Assembly: GCA_009733775.1 (NCBI GenBank) | Contig: WOGZ01000036.1 | Coordinates: 62,001 to 126,000 of the forward strand | Reading direction: 5' to 3' | DNA length: 64,000 nucleotides | From: Alectoria sarmentosa | Lineage: Eukaryota; Ascomycota; Lecanoromycetes; Lecanorales; Parmeliaceae | Part shown: positions 24,137-35,100 of the stretch, piece after piece | How positions within the stretch are numbered: position 1 is the first letter of the stretch | Layout: the number at the start of each line of letters is the position of its first letter | Program-made: the position numbers and the translations under genes | The notes under the pieces: model-generated | Seen by the model: only the letters and a program-made list of their open reading frames with translations | Database searches by the model: none | Told to the model about the DNA's origin: nothing

Positions 24137-24170
24137 TACGGCGAACGACGGCTACAACTAGGACAAAACC
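24137..24170 (+). repeat. Left terminal inverted repeat
   Basis: 34 bases that match the reverse complement of 29607-29640 with one transition. Followed by a purine-rich A/G tract. Preceded by TTAGG at 24132-24136. Confidence 0.8.
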
Positions 24171-27084
24171 AAAAAGAAAAAAAAAAAAAGAAAAAAAAAA
24201 TCTTTTTTCTTTTCTTTTGCAATTGCCCCACTTCCTCATCTTTTTTTTTTTATAAATTATTTATTCATAATGTCCAATCACGGCCAAGACGATTATTCGT
24301 CGAAAGATTTAAACATATATAAAGATGAGATTCTTGATCGATTATATACATTACATTGAAAATAAAAATAAATTATTATTTAATTTGTTAATAATAAAAA
24401 TTTGATCCTCGATTTTCGTACGTTTCGACGTCGATTATAAAAATGAGATATTTCGCAATAAGATCGTATAAAGAATACAAAACAATTATGAAATCGCATT
24501 CAATTTTTATTTTGCAAATATGAATTTTCGGATAATAAAATATTTGAATGATTAAAAAATGAAAATTTCGTAATCATAATTGAAAATCTCGTATAAATCA
24601 AAAAAGCGCTTGATTTCAAACGATTAAAAATTAATCGAAAAATGAAAAAATATATAAATGATATCGTACGAAGATTTATAAAGCAAAAAATTGAAAAAAA
24701 TGTGATTCAGAGTTACAATAAAGGATTTTTGATAAAACATTTTCGAAAAATAAGGCATTCAATTGTCAAATATTCTTTATACGACTTTATTTATTATATA
24801 TATGTTAATTTAATTTAAAAATCGTCTCTTTGTTCAATATCGTACGATCTTTTTTGATGTTATTAATCGACGACATTATGATGTATAACGCATAAGAGAC
24901 GAATATGTTATTTTTAATTCAAATCTGATATGATTCATAAACGATTATGATAAATTTATAAATTTTGAAATCGAGATTTATGATGCAATAAACGAATATG
25001 TTTAATATCTTTTATAATTTATAATCGATATTTTCAATTATACAATTATTAATATTTTATAAAAATATTTAAATTGTGTTTTTATATTAAGACAATAACC
25101 TCGCTTTATACAATTTAATCGTGATCATAAAACGATTTTAATAATTTAAGCTCATTTTCAATTATAACAAACGTACGATTCGAAAATGAAAATCAAAGAT
25201 TGTTATATATACGAAATTAATATTAACAATTAACGAATCGAATTTTGATGAATTCAATTAATCAAATCGTTATTTAATAAATGAATAAACTTCTTTGATG
25301 CACTTCGTATAATAAATAAATATTTTAAAAATGTGTTGATCGATCGAATTGCACTTTTTATAATATATTTTTCGATTATTCGTACGAAGGTCACGTATTA
25401 TGTGAATAAATAAAATATACACATTTTACTCAAATAATCAAAACGTTTAAAAGTTATATCAGAAAAATCAAAAACATTATTTTTCAAATTTAAATCAGAT
25501 ATCAAAAATTATGATCTTGATTTGCACGAATTAACTTTTATTCGATTATGTCATAACATAAAAGATTACAATAAATTTAATAAATTTTATATTTATACAC
25601 TCAACGTTCTTCGTACGAAAATAAATTTTATTTTTATATATTCGATATTCTTTATACGAAAATGAAATTTAAAATTATTTAAAACGTCATATATATTTTA
25701 ATCGAAAATTAATACATTTTTTTAAATTTAAACGATTATCTCTCTTTCTTTATATTGAATTAATATAATACATTTATATAAAATCGAGGCTTCGATTCAT
25801 ATTCATCTCTCTTTATTTTGATCGAAAATAATTAATCGTTATAATTAAATCATTATTTGACGCTTCGTACGATAATTAATAATTATGAAATTAAAGATTT
25901 TAAATTTCATCTTATCTTGCTCGAAAAGTCGAAAAATGCATTAAAATAAAATGAATTAAATTCACGATTATTAAAAGATATACGATAATTAAATTTTGAA
26001 AGGAAAGATTTGAAGAAAGGTTTTGAAAAATGATTATAAAAAATAAACGATATTTTATAAATTCTTTATACGAAATTATTTTTCGAATATACGATATTTT
26101 TTTTTTCAAGAAAACTCGTCTTTATATAAATATCGAAATGTGAATTAATTAATGATTTACATCGAGCGGAAAAATTATAATGTAAACATTATTATGCTTT
26201 AAATCCCCGCTTTATATGATTCATTTTTATTATTATCAAATATCATAACATTAATGTTTTTTAAATTATTGATCTTTTTAATTTTTTATCAAATTTCGAT
26301 ATATTTAAAAAGCAATTTAAAATGCTTATTTATACGCAATCAATCGAATTTATCTCAACTTTATAAAATATTTAACGAGATTTTGAATTTCATTAATTAC
26401 TTTCTTCATTATTTTAATTTTTATATAAAAAACCTTTCACGCAAAAATCTCGATTTAAATCTTATAATCAAAAAATTATAATTGAATTTGCTCGACAAAT
26501 CAACATTGCACGATATTCTCCGATTAAAAAAAAACAATAACATTAATAAACAATCGTATTTATATAAATATCACAATTATTTTATAAATTATGATGAATA
26601 TTTTTATTGATGAAAAAAAAATGATAAATTTGATAAAGATTATGTTCACTCAAAAAATTGATATGTCTTTTTAATTATCATTATACGATTTGTTAATTCT
26701 TAAATAAATATCGCAATTATTTATATCACTCATCGTACGATTAAAAACAATTAAGATTTTATTCATCATAATATTTTACGAAAGCGAGATCATCTTTTAC
26801 ATTTATTAAAAAAAAAATCGAATTTCGAATAATTTTTAATTCGATTTTGATTCAAAAATAATGATTTAATAAAACTTCTCAAAAATGTAAAACTCGTACG
26901 AATTACGAAGAAACTTTTAAAAAAAAATTATTTTAACAAAGTCAATCGAAATAAGAAATGTGTTATCACGTTAATCGTTTAAAAATGAATTGCGCGTTTT
27001 CATACGAAGCTTTATACTCAAAAAAAAAATTTGATAATAATCTTTTTATCAATACATAATCTCAAATCAAAAAAAGAAATAAAC

Positions 27085-27345
27085 AAATCGTACGATTTTA
27101 ATCTTATTTATAAATTCTCAAAAGTTTATTTAAATAATAAAATCTTCTCATTTTTCAAATTACACGAGAATTTTATACGATCAAATAAAAATCTTAAATA
27201 AAAAAAAAATAAAAAAAAATCGTACGATTTCAATTTAATTTTAAAATTCTCGAGAATTCATTTAAATAATAAAATTTTTTCATTTTTCAAATTACGCGAG
27301 AATCTTATACGATTAAATAAAAATCTTAAACGTCAACTCTTTATA
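27085..27345. repeat. Two imperfect direct copies of about 130 bp
   Basis: Copy one (about 27085-27215) and copy two (about 27217-27345) share in order: AAATCGTACGATTT, a TTTAAATAATAAAAT stretch, TTTTTCAAATTAC, and a GAGAAT-TTATACGAT-AAATAAAAATCTTAAA end. Differences are mostly transitions. This is a tandem duplication inside the AT-rich element. Confidence 0.6.
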
Positions 27346-28859
27346 TATCAATTTTTCAAATATCAATTCGCAAAAAATCTCATTGAGATCTTTCTAATAA
27401 TACATTATTTAATAATCTTTCAACGAATCTTATCGAATATTAAAAGAATCAAATATCAATTCTTATAATAATAAGCTTCGTATAAAATAATCTAAATAAT
27501 CATACATATACGAACTTTATTTCTTTTATTAAACAATTCTCAACGACTTTAACAATCAAAATAATATCAATTGCGTTCGAATCGATAATTCGCGATTCGT
27601 TCAATTTTTTTTAATTCTCATTCAAAGATTCAAAAATTAATTATACGAAATATTAAACGAAAAAAATGGAAAAAATCTTAAATAATATCATCAAAGAAAA
27701 AACAAATAAGAGAATAACAAAAAAAAAAAAAAAGTAATAAGACAAAAAGAAGTAATAAATCAAATAAAATTTATGTTTCATACAATGTTAATTAATTACA
27801 ATTAAATTTTCGTATAAAAAAAACAAATTAATTTAAAATATCTTTCAATAAGAGACTTGAATTTACGAATTTATAACTCTCATAAATGAATATTTTAAAA
27901 TCTTAACATCTTTTTTTTAATTAATGTTTAAATTCTTCGTACGAAGTAATTTATCATTTTTTTGATTTATTAATTGTTATAATAATAATGTTCGTGATTT
28001 ATCAACTGCAATAATAATGTTTATAATTTATCAATTAATTATATAAACAAATTTACGCAAAATCTAAAAGACTTTATATAAATGTTATTTAAAATAATGT
28101 ATTTAAATTTTTATTTATATTATATTAAAAGAAGTGCTTCGTACGATATATGCAAATAATTTATTTTAATTTCCCTTTATATAAGATATTAATCTTAAAC
28201 ATTACGTAAAAATGCAAATTAATTATTCAAATACATAATTATATTTCAAAATGTGTTATATGCAAAAAAAAACTCGTAAAACTTCATATAATAAAAACTT
28301 TATATTTATTCAAAAAATTATGAAATTGATAAAATCTTTTCTCGCGATCAATTTTCTTTCATTAATTCGAAAATTCGAAAATTTGCGTTATTATCGTTAT
28401 TTATGCGACGTATAATTCTCTTTTTTCGACGAACGTGAACGATTTCGATTATCATTTTCATTTTCATCATCTTTATCATTTTTTATATTTTTAAAAAAAC
28501 ATCAAACATCGTGATTTCGTTATTTACAATTAATGCACGTTTTTTCGAAATGTTTTATAACGTGATAACACACGAAAAAAAACGAAGATTCAAACGCGAT
28601 ATTTAATACGCGATATAAACATTGAGAGATGTTTATCCTCGCGATTAAATTAAAATAACATTAATATAATCAATTTTATGCATTTTTATTTAAATAAAAA
28701 TAATCGTCTTTTTAACGAAAATCACATTTTGCTTTAAAAGAACGAAAAATGCACGTTTTAAATCGTTATAAATGAAGTTCGTTAATTATTATTATCTCAC
28801 TTAAAAATGAAAATTTAAATCGATTATCGTAAAAACGATAATAATAACAATAACGTTTT

Positions 28860-28962
28860 ATAAAATAAAAATCTTATTATACGAAATATATTAATTCAAT
28901 TTAATTTCGTACGAAATATAAAAAAAGAAAAATAATAATAATAAAAAAGATAATATAATACG

Positions 28963-29022
<60 letters not shown>

Positions 29023-29119
29023 TTATTATACGAAATATATTAATTTAATTTCGTATAAAGTATAAAAAAAGTTATAATATAAAATTTATTATAATTTTGA
29101 AAAATAGTATTATATATAC

Positions 29120-29159
<40 letters not shown>

Positions 29160-29365
29160 ACGAAATATATTAATTTAATTTTATATAAAGTATAAAAAAA
29201 GTTATAATATAAAATTTGCTATAATTTTAAAAGATAATATTATATATATATGATAATAATAATAATGATAACAATGTTATTATACGAAATTAATTATATA
29301 TAAATAACTTCGTATAAAGTTTTATAAAAATATTATATATATATAATAATAATAATAATGATAAT
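28860..29365. repeat. Imperfect repeats of about 110-130 bp separated by (TAA)n tracts
   Basis: At least three units repeat TTATTATACGAAAT, a TATAAAGTATAAAAAAAG-like piece, and a TATTATATATA end, with (TAA)n microsatellites between them (longest at about 28966-29020; another at about 29122-29150). Unit length varies with the TAA count, as expected from slippage. Confidence 0.65.
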
Positions 29366-29606
29366 AATGATGAAGAAAAGAAAAGAAAGAAAATTAAAAT
29401 ATTATACAATCTTTTTTTTGTCGTTTAAACTAGCTCAATCGAATTAATGAATTATATTATAACTTTCATAATTATATTTTATTATAAAATCGAAAAAATT
29501 TACATTATTCGTACGAAGATAAACAATTGTATATAATGTAAATAATAGATATCTCATCCGAAATCGCAAATTCAAATTCAAAATCTGAATTTTTTTTTTG
29601 GTCTTT

Positions 29607-29640
29607 GGTTTTGTCCTAGTTGTAGCCGTCGTCCGCCGTA
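29607..29640 (-). repeat. Right terminal inverted repeat
   Basis: 34 bases in inverted orientation to the left end, immediately followed by TTAGG at 29641-29645. It lies 115 bases before the F-box start codon. Confidence 0.8.
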
Positions 29641-29754
29641 TTAGGGCTGCGGCAAGCGCGTTTTGCCTTTGCCGCGCCAAGACCTGTTTGAGTTTCTGAA
29701 CATTCTCATCTTCAACTTAACACCAAGGAAGCATCGAGTAGGTACTCGGCGACA

Positions 29755-31083
29755 ATGTACTTCCCACCAGAGATCCTCTCCGCGATTCTGTGCTCTCAGT
29801 CGAAGATTGAGCTGAAGAAAACACGCCTGGTTTGCAAGGCCTTCGATGCAGCAGCAGTCCCATTTCTCTTCGACGAGATCTTCATCGCCGCTAGATATGC
29901 CGATATCGAGAAAGCTATCCTGCTTGCTTCAAGGTTCGGGTCATTTGTGAAGGCTTTGATTTTCTGCTCTGAGGAATTTTCATCGGATGTTACATTGCAC
30001 GATTTCAAGCATCAATGGGCAGATGTGAACCTAGCCACAAGCTACTACACCTCCTATTGCAAGCTTCGAGAGGAACAAGAACAGCTCTTGAGCGAAGGGG
30101 AATTCTTCAGATACCTTTGCAGTACCCTGATCTTACTATCCAATCTTCGGAAAATCACCCTTACTAGCATTCATTGCATACCACAGCTAAGCTTGTTTCG
30201 CCAATCTTATGTTGATGGCTGCTTGCGGACGTTCAATCCCAGGTCGGACACAGAATATCCTGCGTTGAAATCACTGAAACCTACGCTCGATCACGAATGC
30301 TTCGCATCCATGAATGGACCCAAACGCTCAGATCCGAATTCTTGGCCCGAAGTGTTGCGCGCGCTGCATGTTTCAAAGAATACTAATGTCAAAACAATTG
30401 TCACAGAGGGAGATGATAGTTGGTCTGGTCTGGTCACCAGCCACTTCCGCATGACGTCTCGACAAAGATTCTGCGTGGGCAAAGTCCTGCAAAACTTGAC
30501 GAGGCTCCATTTACACCTTGACGGCTACTTGGTCGATGATGATGTCAACGGTGAGCTCTTTCTGCAACGAGTGATTGCTCAGACGTTATCTGCGGCGATC
30601 AATCTGGAGTCACTGATGATTGAGATTATCGGCAATTATGTCCAATGGGAAGAGGAAGAGGAAGACCAAGACGCCCGTACGACCTTCGAAACGTTTCTCG
30701 GAAGCTGCAAGATGCCAAAACTTGTGACTCTTGGCTTGAGTCGCTTCACCACCACGGAAGCAGAGATGACAACTTTCCTACAAGACTCGCAAGGAATCCG
30801 TCATATGTCACTTGATGACGTCAAAATAATTTCAGGTTCCTGGGAGGACGTGTTCCGAAATATCAAAGCTACCTTGCCTCTCAAATCCTTTGAATCGAGG
30901 GGTCTCCACGGAGGTGTCAACGAGCTCTTCGACGCAAGCTTTGGTTGGAAGCACGAAACCGACCGGGCAATCGAGAAATTCTTATTTGGGGATGGTGCAA
31001 ATCCCTTTTCTAATGCAGCGCTAAAGGACGCGAAAATGGAGAACGAGAACTTGTTACTATCTGAGTTCTTAGATGAGGTATGA
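29755..31083 (+). CDS. F-box-like protein
   Basis: A single exon encodes 442 residues. The N-terminus (MYFPPEILSAILCSQSK...KKTRLVCKAFDAAAVPFLFDEI) has the pattern of fungal F-box domains: the P-x-E-I-L helix, then R-x-V-C-[KR]-x-F/L, then a P-x-L-F/Y end. The rest is irregular leucine-rich sequence (for example NLTRLHLHLDGYL, PKLVTLGLSRF), plausibly a substrate-binding region. Intact F-box proteins join Skp1-cullin ubiquitin ligases; the substrate here is unknown. There is an acidic tract (WEEEEEDQDA) near residue 300. The start is the first ATG after the element and only 115 bases from its right tip, so the promoter may include element sequence. Confidence 0.8.
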   Translation: MYFPPEILSAILCSQSKIELKKTRLVCKAFDAAAVPFLFDEIFIAARYADIEKAILLASRFGSFVKALIFCSEEFSSDVTLHDFKHQWADVNLATSYYTSYCKLREEQEQLLSEGEFFRYLCSTLILLSNLRKITLTSIHCIPQLSLFRQSYVDGCLRTFNPRSDTEYPALKSLKPTLDHECFASMNGPKRSDPNSWPEVLRALHVSKNTNVKTIVTEGDDSWSGLVTSHFRMTSRQRFCVGKVLQNLTRLHLHLDGYLVDDDVNGELFLQRVIAQTLSAAINLESLMIEIIGNYVQWEEEEEDQDARTTFETFLGSCKMPKLVTLGLSRFTTTEAEMTTFLQDSQGIRHMSLDDVKIISGSWEDVFRNIKATLPLKSFESRGLHGGVNELFDASFGWKHETDRAIEKFLFGDGANPFSNAALKDAKMENENLLLSEFLDEV

Positions 31084-32015
31084 TGCAGGGAAGGATTCAG
31101 GTGCTGACACATGACGATCTCTCTTTGAGCAGTGGAGCTCGTTGGTAACCACGTACCCAGTGGCATCGAGATTTCAAGTCACATTGCAAGCAGAGCAAAG
31201 TCCATTCAATCACATACTCTAATCGCTCATATGTACACGTGAACCAGCCATGCACACGGGTTCGTCGGATTCCTTTATTCCTAGTATTGAATCCAATCGA
31301 ACCTCTGCTTTTCAACTTTCAGTGTGCTCCAATTATCATCGACGCTTGTTGGCTAAGCTCTTTTTTGAATAATCCCGCTCTATCGGCGGCCTGTACCGTC
31401 AGGAATGTGAACATTGCTTGCTATGCAAGGTCGACCTTAATGCGCTAACCTCACTCGACTCATGCAAGATATCGGCCGCCGCTCAGTTCCTCGTGCTATC
31501 GTCCTCTTAATGTCTCGCACCGACACGTAGACCTCTGAAGAGCGCTTGTGCCCACCATAATGTGGTAACTTTGTAAAACTCCTCTTCAAGGTGCTTTGGG
31601 GATATACATCCTCTTTCACTATCAGCTATGTGAAAAGCTTTGGAGATGACACTGTTGTTTTCTGTGTACATTCCCCAACTCTGGCGCTAGTGGTAGTACG
31701 AAGACTTAATTGGTGCACACGAGATCGTTCTCTAACCTGAAGTAGCGAGTCTTTGAGTAATGTCTCGGTTGGCTCCGATTGGAAAATTATCGATTGGCTG
31801 CAAACCATGGCTTGGAGATTGATTACTCCCTAGCTCTAGGCTTCCCAATTTCTCTATAAAGACCCAGGCCCAAGCCCCCAAGGCTTCATCGCAGCACCAG
31901 CATCCCCACTCTCGTTCCCAAACAAAAGCCTAGAGCCAACACCTCCAAGCAGCCACTCCTTCCCCATCGCTTCCAACCAGTCCAGACCCAAGACCCTCAT
32001 CCTCACATCTCCACC
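31084..32015. other. Intergenic, promoter side of the knottin-like gene
   Basis: Short minus-strand frames (31097-31808) show no family resemblance. The last 160 bases are C-rich with a TATA-type box, consistent with a promoter and leader for the gene at 32016. Confidence 0.5.
31855..31860 (+). promoter_or_regulatory. Candidate TATA box of the small secreted protein gene
   Basis: TATAAA stands 156 bases before the ATG at 32016 and is followed by a C-rich leader with no intervening ATG until the start. Position and context fit a core promoter. Confidence 0.5.
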
Positions 32016-32291
32016 ATGCACCTCTCCCTGACATACATCCTGGCCGTCATCGCCCTATCCATATCAGCCAGCCCACTCGCTCAGCAGGACGACACGTCCC
32101 CAGCGCTCCTGCCCGGATTCTCCCCGGCAGGCGGCCCAGCACCGAACTCCCTGTGCACGAAGGAAACAGGTGAGGCCTCGCGACTTCACGGTGTCCGAGT
32201 ATCGCTAATACATGCGTCGGGCGAAGGCGCTTGCACACAGGATTCGGATTGCTGTGAGAAGTCCTGCGTTTTGCTGGTCTGTAATGCGTAA
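32016..32291 (+). CDS. Small secreted cysteine-rich protein with knottin-type cysteine pattern
   Basis: Exons 32016-32169 and 32227-32291 encode 72 residues. The 57-base intron has a GTGAGG donor, a GCTAAT branch-like site and a GCGAAG acceptor, in phase 1. The first 18 residues (MHLSLTYILAVIALSISA) are a clear signal peptide. A proline-rich spacer follows (res 19-45), then six cysteines spaced C-x6-C-x5-C-C-x3-C-x4-C to the end, when spliced. That order, with an adjacent pair in the middle, is the inhibitor-cystine-knot arrangement found in many small secreted proteins. If the intron is retained the frame stays open and gives a 91-residue form with a longer first loop. Role unknown: candidate effector, antimicrobial or structural peptide. 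Nothing in the sequence says which. Confidence 0.7.
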   Translation: MHLSLTYILAVIALSISASPLAQQDDTSPALLPGFSPAGGPAPNSLCTKETGEASRLHGVRVSLIHASGEGACTQDSDCCEKSCVLLVCNA

Positions 32292-33252
32292 TGCTTCTGG
32301 ATAATTGAGATGAATGCGGTGGTTTGTTTGGTGGTGAGGTTGGAAGTTGTCTGGTTCTTGTTTGCCGGGGCTGATTGGTGGATAGAATCGCACGTTGTGG
32401 TTGATGATGGAGGACGGGGGGGTGGAGCACGTTTGTTTACGGGGAGCTTTGGCGCTAGTGGGTGAGGAATGTAATGGGAAGATTAATGTCATGAGGGAGA
32501 TTTGGTAAATTCGTCTCATAGATTACATCCGGGCGCTTTACTGCTCAAACGTATGCCTGAATGATATGACTTGAAATGGAATCTGACATGTCCTAATATC
32601 TGGTCTCCAAAAATTCTAATCTAGACTCGACCCTCCGCAATTCCAGTCAATTGATAAACATCGCCCACTAACCCACCACGCTTCTGCGCCAAAAGGCCTT
32701 TAGCCTACCCGAAATCAATCTGTCTGCTCTAACAGCGCTGTTGACATGCCTCTTTTGCAAACACCCTTCCTACTTTACCAAGTCCAAGCGCGGAGAGCCA
32801 CAGGTTGGAAAAAGCTAGCCGTTTGTAAATCTGTTGACTGAGTTTAAGATGAGCATTTCTTCACTGGGGCCTTCGGCGAGATTGCAGACTTTCGTTTCTA
32901 AGCAAGAATGTATATAGAGTTTATACTTGGCTTTGTTTACGCCTTTAGACAGGCTGAGGACATTCTTCCCGTAGCGCCCTTCTTTCCTTACTGCTCTTCC
33001 CAGAGCCGATCTCCTGTTTCACAAAAAAAAAGGCCAACAATAAGCACCAACTCTCCATAATCAACAATTATTCTCTCACTGCCTCAACATGACACAACCA
33101 ACGAGCCCGAACAGTTCAAAATAGAAAGCAGCCATCTCCCTAACAAGAATACTTGAAAACCTCGCGCCAAGACCTGACTCAGTTCGCCTCACACTGCGGC
33201 ACTATATTACTCATAATAAGCCACATTCTTCCAACATCGAAAACAAAACAAG
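32292..33252. other. Intergenic, nothing recognised
   Basis: No open frame with support. Minus-strand frames at 32047-32519 are shadows of the secreted-protein gene and its 3' flank. Confidence 0.5.
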
Positions 33253-33333
33253 GACACCTTGGCAGAGTGGTTAACGCGTCCGGTTGCTATCCGGATTCCT
33301 TCGGGAGCGCAAGTTCGAGTCTTGCAGGTGTCT
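33253..33333 (+). tRNA. tRNA-Ser(GCU)
   Basis: The sequence folds as a type II tRNA. The acceptor stem GACACCT pairs with AGGTGTC. The D-arm has GAGTGGTTAA. The anticodon stem TCCGG/CCGGA encloses the loop TTGCTAT, giving anticodon GCT. A long variable arm TTCC-TTCG-GGAG follows, as in serine tRNAs. The T-arm GCAAG-TTCGAGT-CTTGC is perfect. No intron. It reads serine AGC/AGU codons. Confidence 0.93.
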
Positions 33334-33347
33334 TTTTGGTTTTTTTT
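33333..33347 (+). terminator. RNA polymerase III terminator of tRNA-Ser
   Basis: T5 followed after GG by T8 directly downstream of the acceptor stem, the usual Pol III stop signal. Confidence 0.85.
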
Positions 33348-34346
33348 GTCGGGGTTTCGGTTTTCTTCAGAGAGAGGAAGCTGGGATACGGTTGGGGTGG
33401 ATACGATTTGGCATTGCGTGGAGTGATATGGGCTATTAGTTGGAGATCTTCTCAAGGTGTTTGAATCTCGTTTTTCAGCACCGACTTCTGGTATGCAAAG
33501 GAGTGAACTTTTGCAGACCGTACATGTACGCCTGTCGATTCTTACGAATCAACGCACAGCCATTTAAGAGAGAGAGATTTTTGCCGAATCTTGAAACACG
33601 AAGTCATGGTCGCCGAACTAGGGCTCATGCATTGGAGTTGAAGGATGACTAGGAGGCTTTTGCGGAGGATTCGAGACTAGCGATGGGACAATTGGGAGAT
33701 GAAAGGCACGTCTGTTCAAGTACTGAAGCCCTATCTGGCAGAGCGAATAGAGAAGCGGGATAAGGTCTCGAGTTCTCTTCCAAACAAATAGTAAGGGCTA
33801 GACTTGCAAGACACAAGAACAGAATACTACTAGGTCTTCTCAGCAAATTTCCAAGATCTCGCGGACTGGCAGCAGGGAGAACGGAAAGCGTCTATCTACG
33901 CTGCCTACTAAAGCTGGAAGCACTCAGGGGACGAAGACCAAAGCCGAAATCTTGCCAATCCAAGTCTGTGATATCATGAAACGGATATTTGCTGGTAGCA
34001 GGTCCCCCGTACGCATTCCAACCCTTTATCAACCTAGCAAGTAAACTTACTCCAGATGTCGATTGAAACAACATCGACACCGCGATTATGAAGCTCTTTT
34101 CCCTGTTCGCTAAATCCCCAAAGAAGAAGAACTATAGAACCTGGCAACATCTCTTTTCGTATCAGTGACAAAGAATCAAAAAAAAACAAAAACATACAGC
34201 AGCTAGTATTCGCTGGTCGTCACCGACCCAACTACTAATTAGCCGATCTGAGGCTTATCTTTGGCTGAGCGGACGGGAAGCCGAGTTTTCAACAGTCTGT
34301 GGCCGTATGTGAAAGAAAGGCCACTAATTAAAAATATAATCTTGTA
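33348..34346. other. Intergenic, weak minus-strand ORFs
   Basis: Open frames at 33649-33846 and 33892-34080 (minus) look protein-like, the first with a hydrophobic start, but it lacks an ATG and neither has an exon partner that I could join. Not accepted as genes. Confidence 0.35.
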
Positions 34347-34733
34347 TTATGAGCATTGCACAAAGAGCTCTTTCTTCTTTTTGGCCCACGCTGAGCAAGA
34401 ACACCTCCACTTCGTACTTCCCTTTACCACGTCATCGACAAGGCCGCCAATGGTTTCTGCGAACTTTTCGACCACTAACATTTTCGATATACTGTCGATG
34501 GTGCTCAGGACATCCTTGATCAGACCACGCATATAGGACACAGATTGAGCACACACAGACGATGAGCTCGACAGACCTGTACACTTGGGCTTTCCGTCCA
34601 TGCAGAGCGAGAATCCCATAGAACACTTGGCAAACTTGGACCTCAGATAGCCCAGAGCGATAACAGGTAAGCTATGGGCAGTTGTATACAAAGGGGGGCG
34701 CTTGGTAGCGATGCGTTCATAGGCCTGGATCAT
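34347..34733 (-). CDS. Hypothetical cysteine-containing protein or terminal exon
   Basis: The frame from the ATG at 34733 gives 128 residues: MIQAYERIATKRPPLY, then a region with evenly spaced cysteines (FAKCSMGFSLCMDGKPKC, SVCAQSV), a helical stretch, and WRCSCSAW near the end. The composition is protein-like, with seven to eight cysteines. The frame is open further upstream to about 34790 without an ATG, so this may be the last exon of a larger gene whose earlier exons (perhaps within 34800-35060, minus) I could not join. No family recognised. Confidence 0.4.
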   Translation of the reverse strand: MIQAYERIATKRPPLYTTAHSLPVIALGYLRSKFAKCSMGFSLCMDGKPKCTGLSSSSSVCAQSVSYMRGLIKDVLSTIDSISKMLVVEKFAETIGGLVDDVVKGSTKWRCSCSAWAKKKKELFVQCS

Positions 34734-35100
34734 GTGACTGTGCACTGCAGGGGATACTCTACTTGAAAAGGGCGCTGTTCGAGGTGATGGTCTGACAATC
34801 TAGATAAAGTTGGCGTACGACCAAGAACAGGGACTGGCATCTGATCGAGCACGGTTGGTGCAGATCTGTTGAGACGGCCTGGGTTGAATGCTGCGCAGTG
34901 ATAAGCAGACGCGCAGAGATCTCGACTGTCTGGTAGGATCTAGACGATTTACGTTTGCCGGCCGCCCTGTTGCGGATGTCTGCTGAAATTCAATGGACTT
35001 TTCAAAAGGGGTTTTCACCTGAATTACAGATCGGGACGTCAAGTAGGAGGGATACACACGTGGCCAAAATATTTTCTAAGATACGAATCTGTTGATAATA

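Larger units (their letters stand above)
24137..29640. mobile_element. AT-rich element bounded by 34-bp terminal inverted repeats
   Basis: The left end 24137-24170 (starting TACGGCGAACGACGG) and the right end 29607-29640, read on the other strand (starting TACGGCGGACGACGG), match at 33 of 34 positions. The sequence TTAGG flanks both ends directly (24132-24136 and 29641-29645), which would be a 5-bp target duplication. If the TA at each tip is the duplicated target instead, the element is a Tc1/mariner-like insertion. The 5.5-kb interior is extremely AT-rich with no long frame, so any transposase gene is destroyed, probably by RIP, while the tips kept normal composition. The single mismatch between tips is a G/A transition. 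Confidence 0.75.

Noticed and set aside
25912..26481. Short open frames inside the AT-rich element
   Set aside because: Composed of F, I, K, L, N and Y, as expected from random AT-rich sequence; no transposase motif could be seen.
33153..33464. Plus-strand open frame across 33153-33464
   Set aside because: It runs through the tRNA-Ser gene and its terminator.
33649..33846. Signal-peptide-like small minus frame
   Set aside because: It has no ATG: the nominal start is TTG and the frame closes upstream without one.
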